From positions 4,156,501-4,220,500 of the forward strand of contig CM072347.1 of the NCBI GenBank assembly GCA_036874045.1: a stretch of 64,000 nt of DNA, written 5' to 3'. Below, piece after piece: positions 61,286 to 64,000 of the stretch. Each line of letters starts with the position of its first letter. Position 1 is the stretch's first letter. Origin of the DNA: Cymodocea nodosa. Its lineage: Eukaryota; Streptophyta; Magnoliopsida; Alismatales; Cymodoceaceae. A program made the translations under genes and the position numbers. Below the pieces are notes generated by a model. That model made no database searches, had not been told where the DNA came from, and worked only from the letters and a program-made list of their open reading frames with translations.

Positions 61286-61668
61286 ATGTTCTCAAGATAA
61301 TGTTTTGATATAAGTTACTTATAGCTTGTATGTTATTTTCAGAAGCTTTCAGTTGAAAACATCCGAAACTTGTTTTTTAGTCAAGTATACTAATTAGACG
61401 TTATGTTATGTAAGGTAATGTGTAAAACTACCTCTAGACAGCATTTTACTCGTTAGGTTAGTAACTCAATGAGTTATGCTTAATTTTTCAAGTACCTTGA
61501 TTGAATAAACTTTATTCAATATTCATTTAAAACCTAAACTCGACTAATAGACTCATTTAATTATTGCAACTGAAACCTTATTTAAACAATTATTATACGA
61601 GAACTTAGGTTATCTCGTAATATCTTTTTGAAAATCTTTTTTGCTTGTTCCTGTAACCACCTGCGACG
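61286..61668 (+). other. Leader-like stretch before the second 3' ORF
   Basis: AT-rich, with isolated GAGTTA words but no clear array. It holds nothing else I recognise. Confidence 0.4.
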
Positions 61669-63918
61669 ATGTATTCAAAGTTCTACAAAGGACGTGGTAG
61701 AGAAAAAGGAAGAGGTAGAGAAAATACACAAAACAAATAGATAGATGAAGATGAAGTTCCACATACATGGTCTAAGAAAAATTTTCAAGTTGACAAAAGG
61801 TTAGCTCAAATCTATAGTGACTATTTCTTTTCTGAAGAAATACTTGATGAAGTTCGACTAGAACTTAAAAATGCTACTGACAGTATACAATACATGGACA
61901 TTAGAAGTAAATTTGATATAGAGTATTGTATGAAATATGCTAAAATAGCATTTTTGGAACAATATGCTAAATACTTGGAAAAAGGAGTAGGTTCATCAAA
62001 TATAATTCCTCAAACACCTATAAATGAAACTCGACTTACATCATTTGAGGAAGAACATGAATCTACAATACTTACACCTTTATTTTCAAAGGAAAAACAA
62101 ACAAATATTGCTATAGATTAGAGAAAAGTTGAAAGTCTTCGAAAGGCAATTGCTACAGGAAGTACCTTAGAAGAATTGAAACAGAAAACTTTTATGGAAC
62201 AAATTTAAAAGAAAATAGCAATAATAGTAGAAGAACAGATAACTTGCTACAAGAGAAAGAGAGTCAGAAAAATGAAACAAAAAGAGATTGTTTCTAAGGA
62301 AACAAATTCAGTTGGAAAATTAGATAAGGATCTAATTTCAAAGGACAATATATGTCTAAACATTATGCCTTACATTGCATCTAACAATGTCATCAGTTCA
62401 AAACACATTGAAACTGATGATGACAATGAAATATTGTTATCATTTTCTAGAAAACTTGAAAAGAAATCAAAGCAACAATTTAGTTTAAGTTTTTCTATAG
62501 TATCAAACCTTGATGATAAGGTAATTGAACAATCAGAGCATCAGGTAGATGACATTGAACAAGTTATTGTAGAAGTGCTTGAAAATATTGAGGCAATAAC
62601 TAATTTAGAGGTTGGATTGTTTGGAGTAATAGCTATTGAAAAAGACAAGACTCTAGAAGAGTTTAACGTTGATTAGCCTTTTTTAGAATCTATAGAACCA
62701 GAGTTTGAGAATTCACAGCATGTAGAAATGGAAATATCTATTGAAGAAAATGAAGAATTACAGACAGATACATCGATTATTGAATTTGTGGAAGAATTGC
62801 ACTCTGAACATTTTATAGAAACTGAATTAATGGATGTTGTGGATATTGAAAATGTTCCTTACATTGTTGAAGTTGGAAAATCAAGCTTACTTGAGTAGCT
62901 TCAAGAAAATATTTTGATAGAGGAACACATTGATATTCATTTTGAAGAAGAGATTTCTAAAGAAGAATTAAATTTTGAATCAAGGCTTTAGGTATCACCT
63001 TCTGAATATAGGACACTAGATATTCAAGGTAATTCAATATATTTTAGATCTGAGGAAGCATTGCAGAAATACAATAGTTTGATTTCTTGTTAAATTCTGC
63101 ATGCTCGATCAATAAAATTTAGAAGTTTATTGGAAATAAAGGATTTATTTGAGTTTCAAGGCTTAATGTAATTCTTACCAATTGGAACAAAATGGAAGTA
63201 ATATAAAGAACTTATTGTAGCTTTTTACAGCAATCTAGTATAGAATGAAAATCTTTTGACAACTCAAATAACTCAATAAGAGTTTACTTTATCTCTCGAA
63301 TTAATTTTGAAAGTTTTGGGATTAAGGAATGAAGGTATTATTGTTATAAATAGATTTGACATTGTTAGACAACTAGAATAAGACATTCAGTCTTTATCAC
63401 AGATTCTAGGTGTATATATTGAAATGAGATTAATGAAAAATTTGAATGCAAAAGCTAGGTTTATTGCAAATATTCTGCATGCAAATTTCTTTTAGAGAGT
63501 CAGACATAATTTGGAAGTAATCAAAAGTTGTTTATATGCAACTTATGGCATATTGAATAGAATTCAAATAAATTGGTTTGGTGTTTTCATATCTCAACTA
63601 TAGCATATGAGTTCAAAGTTATTTTTTTGGTGATGCTGCATGTCGAATTATTGCAAGCTAATTAATTTATCTGACTAACTCTCTAAAACTAAAGGCATGA
63701 GAGCGTTCAGTATCAAAGATTTGCAAAAACACTAGCTAATGCAACAACAACTTGATCTTCCACAACAATAACAGTGAAACTATTCAGATTAAGTACAACA
63801 GCAACCTAAGTTACCTCATAACTTAGATGTAGTGCTGAATGACATCAGAAATGATATTAGGCATCTAGGAGATAAAATTTGTAATGCTATTAGTGATATC
63901 ATTAGGAGGAATAGATAA
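61669..63918 (+). pseudogene. Second 3' ORF (F), related to that of element E
   Basis: One frame from the ATG at 61669 keeps the order of the E ORF: basic start (KGRGREKGRGRE), IYSDYFFSEEILDEVR with MDIRSKF, a long acidic middle (62272-62990), the domain at 63138-63660 (KDLFEFQGLM, AFYSNL, VLGLRNEG, ARFIANILHAN, NRIQINWFGV) and a Gln-rich tail ending ISDIIRRNR. About 17 stops, TAG and TAA, interrupt it; a TAG before RV-RHNLE falls at the same place as one in the E copy. The rest of its element lies outside the window. Confidence 0.6.
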
Positions 63919-64000
63919 ATGTACTGTCATTTGTTAGTTTACTTGATTTTTGAATACAAAATGTAATGTTTGTATTTATTATTTGATTATTTGAACAATA

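Overview
The window is a stretch of plant nuclear DNA built almost wholly from nested, decayed transposable elements. I see no intact host gene, no tRNA or rRNA gene and no CRISPR. A large-genome angiosperm is likely: AT-rich gene-free sequence, Ty3/gypsy elements of the Athila and Tat types with tRNA primer sites, Ty1/copia elements of Sirevirus type, and a hAT remnant. The species cannot be named from sequence alone.

Layout. 1-3765: one end of a hAT transposon (minus strand) with an internally deleted but open transposase frame, split by a solo LTR (2172-3179). 3889-13822: minus-strand Sirevirus-like elements (LTR 3889-5375; element B from 6315), with another Sirevirus-like element A (7015-10200, TSD AGAAT) inside the B LTR. 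13823-18341: 5' two-thirds of an Athila-like element D (LTR, tRNA-Asp-type primer site, CCHC-protease-RT), inserted in the other B LTR and cut off in RNase H. 18342-18946: inverted Tat 3' end. 18947-33005: long Tat element (+) with a 3.4 kb LTR, gag, RNase H, second RNase H, integrase and an extra 3' ORF; protease and RT are deleted, and an Athila-type LTR (23197-24973) sits in its leader. 33006-54590: an inverted Tat LTR plus 3' UTR, split by a complete 19.9 kb minus-strand Athila-like element C (33339-53222, TSD GACGA). C itself holds two solo LTRs (40668-42291, TSD GAATT; 46974-48510, TSD AGCAT). 54591-61285: end of a Sirevirus-like element E (gag C-terminus, long hairpin-rich spacer, 3' ORF, double polypurine tract, LTR). 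61286-64000: a second, related 3' ORF (F).

What stands out. Element C has an unusual order: primer site, CCHC-protease-RT-RNase H-integrase, a 3' ORF with a plant-transposon-like domain, then the gag capsid domain, then an F-box ORF, then the polypurine tract. Element D shows the same start (CCHC directly after the primer site, no capsid domain there), so the displaced gag may be a lineage trait. Short palindromic motifs recur as arrays in LTRs of unrelated families and also just upstream of internal ORFs. The 3' ORF domain of gypsy element C reappears twice in the copia-context E/F region. The Tat gag frame has about 17 in-frame stops that are all TAG, mostly where glutamine fits, while CAA codons survive: a signature expected from deamination at methylated CAG.

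All junctions, TSDs and reading frames were read by eye; alignments, dating and domain searches could not be run.
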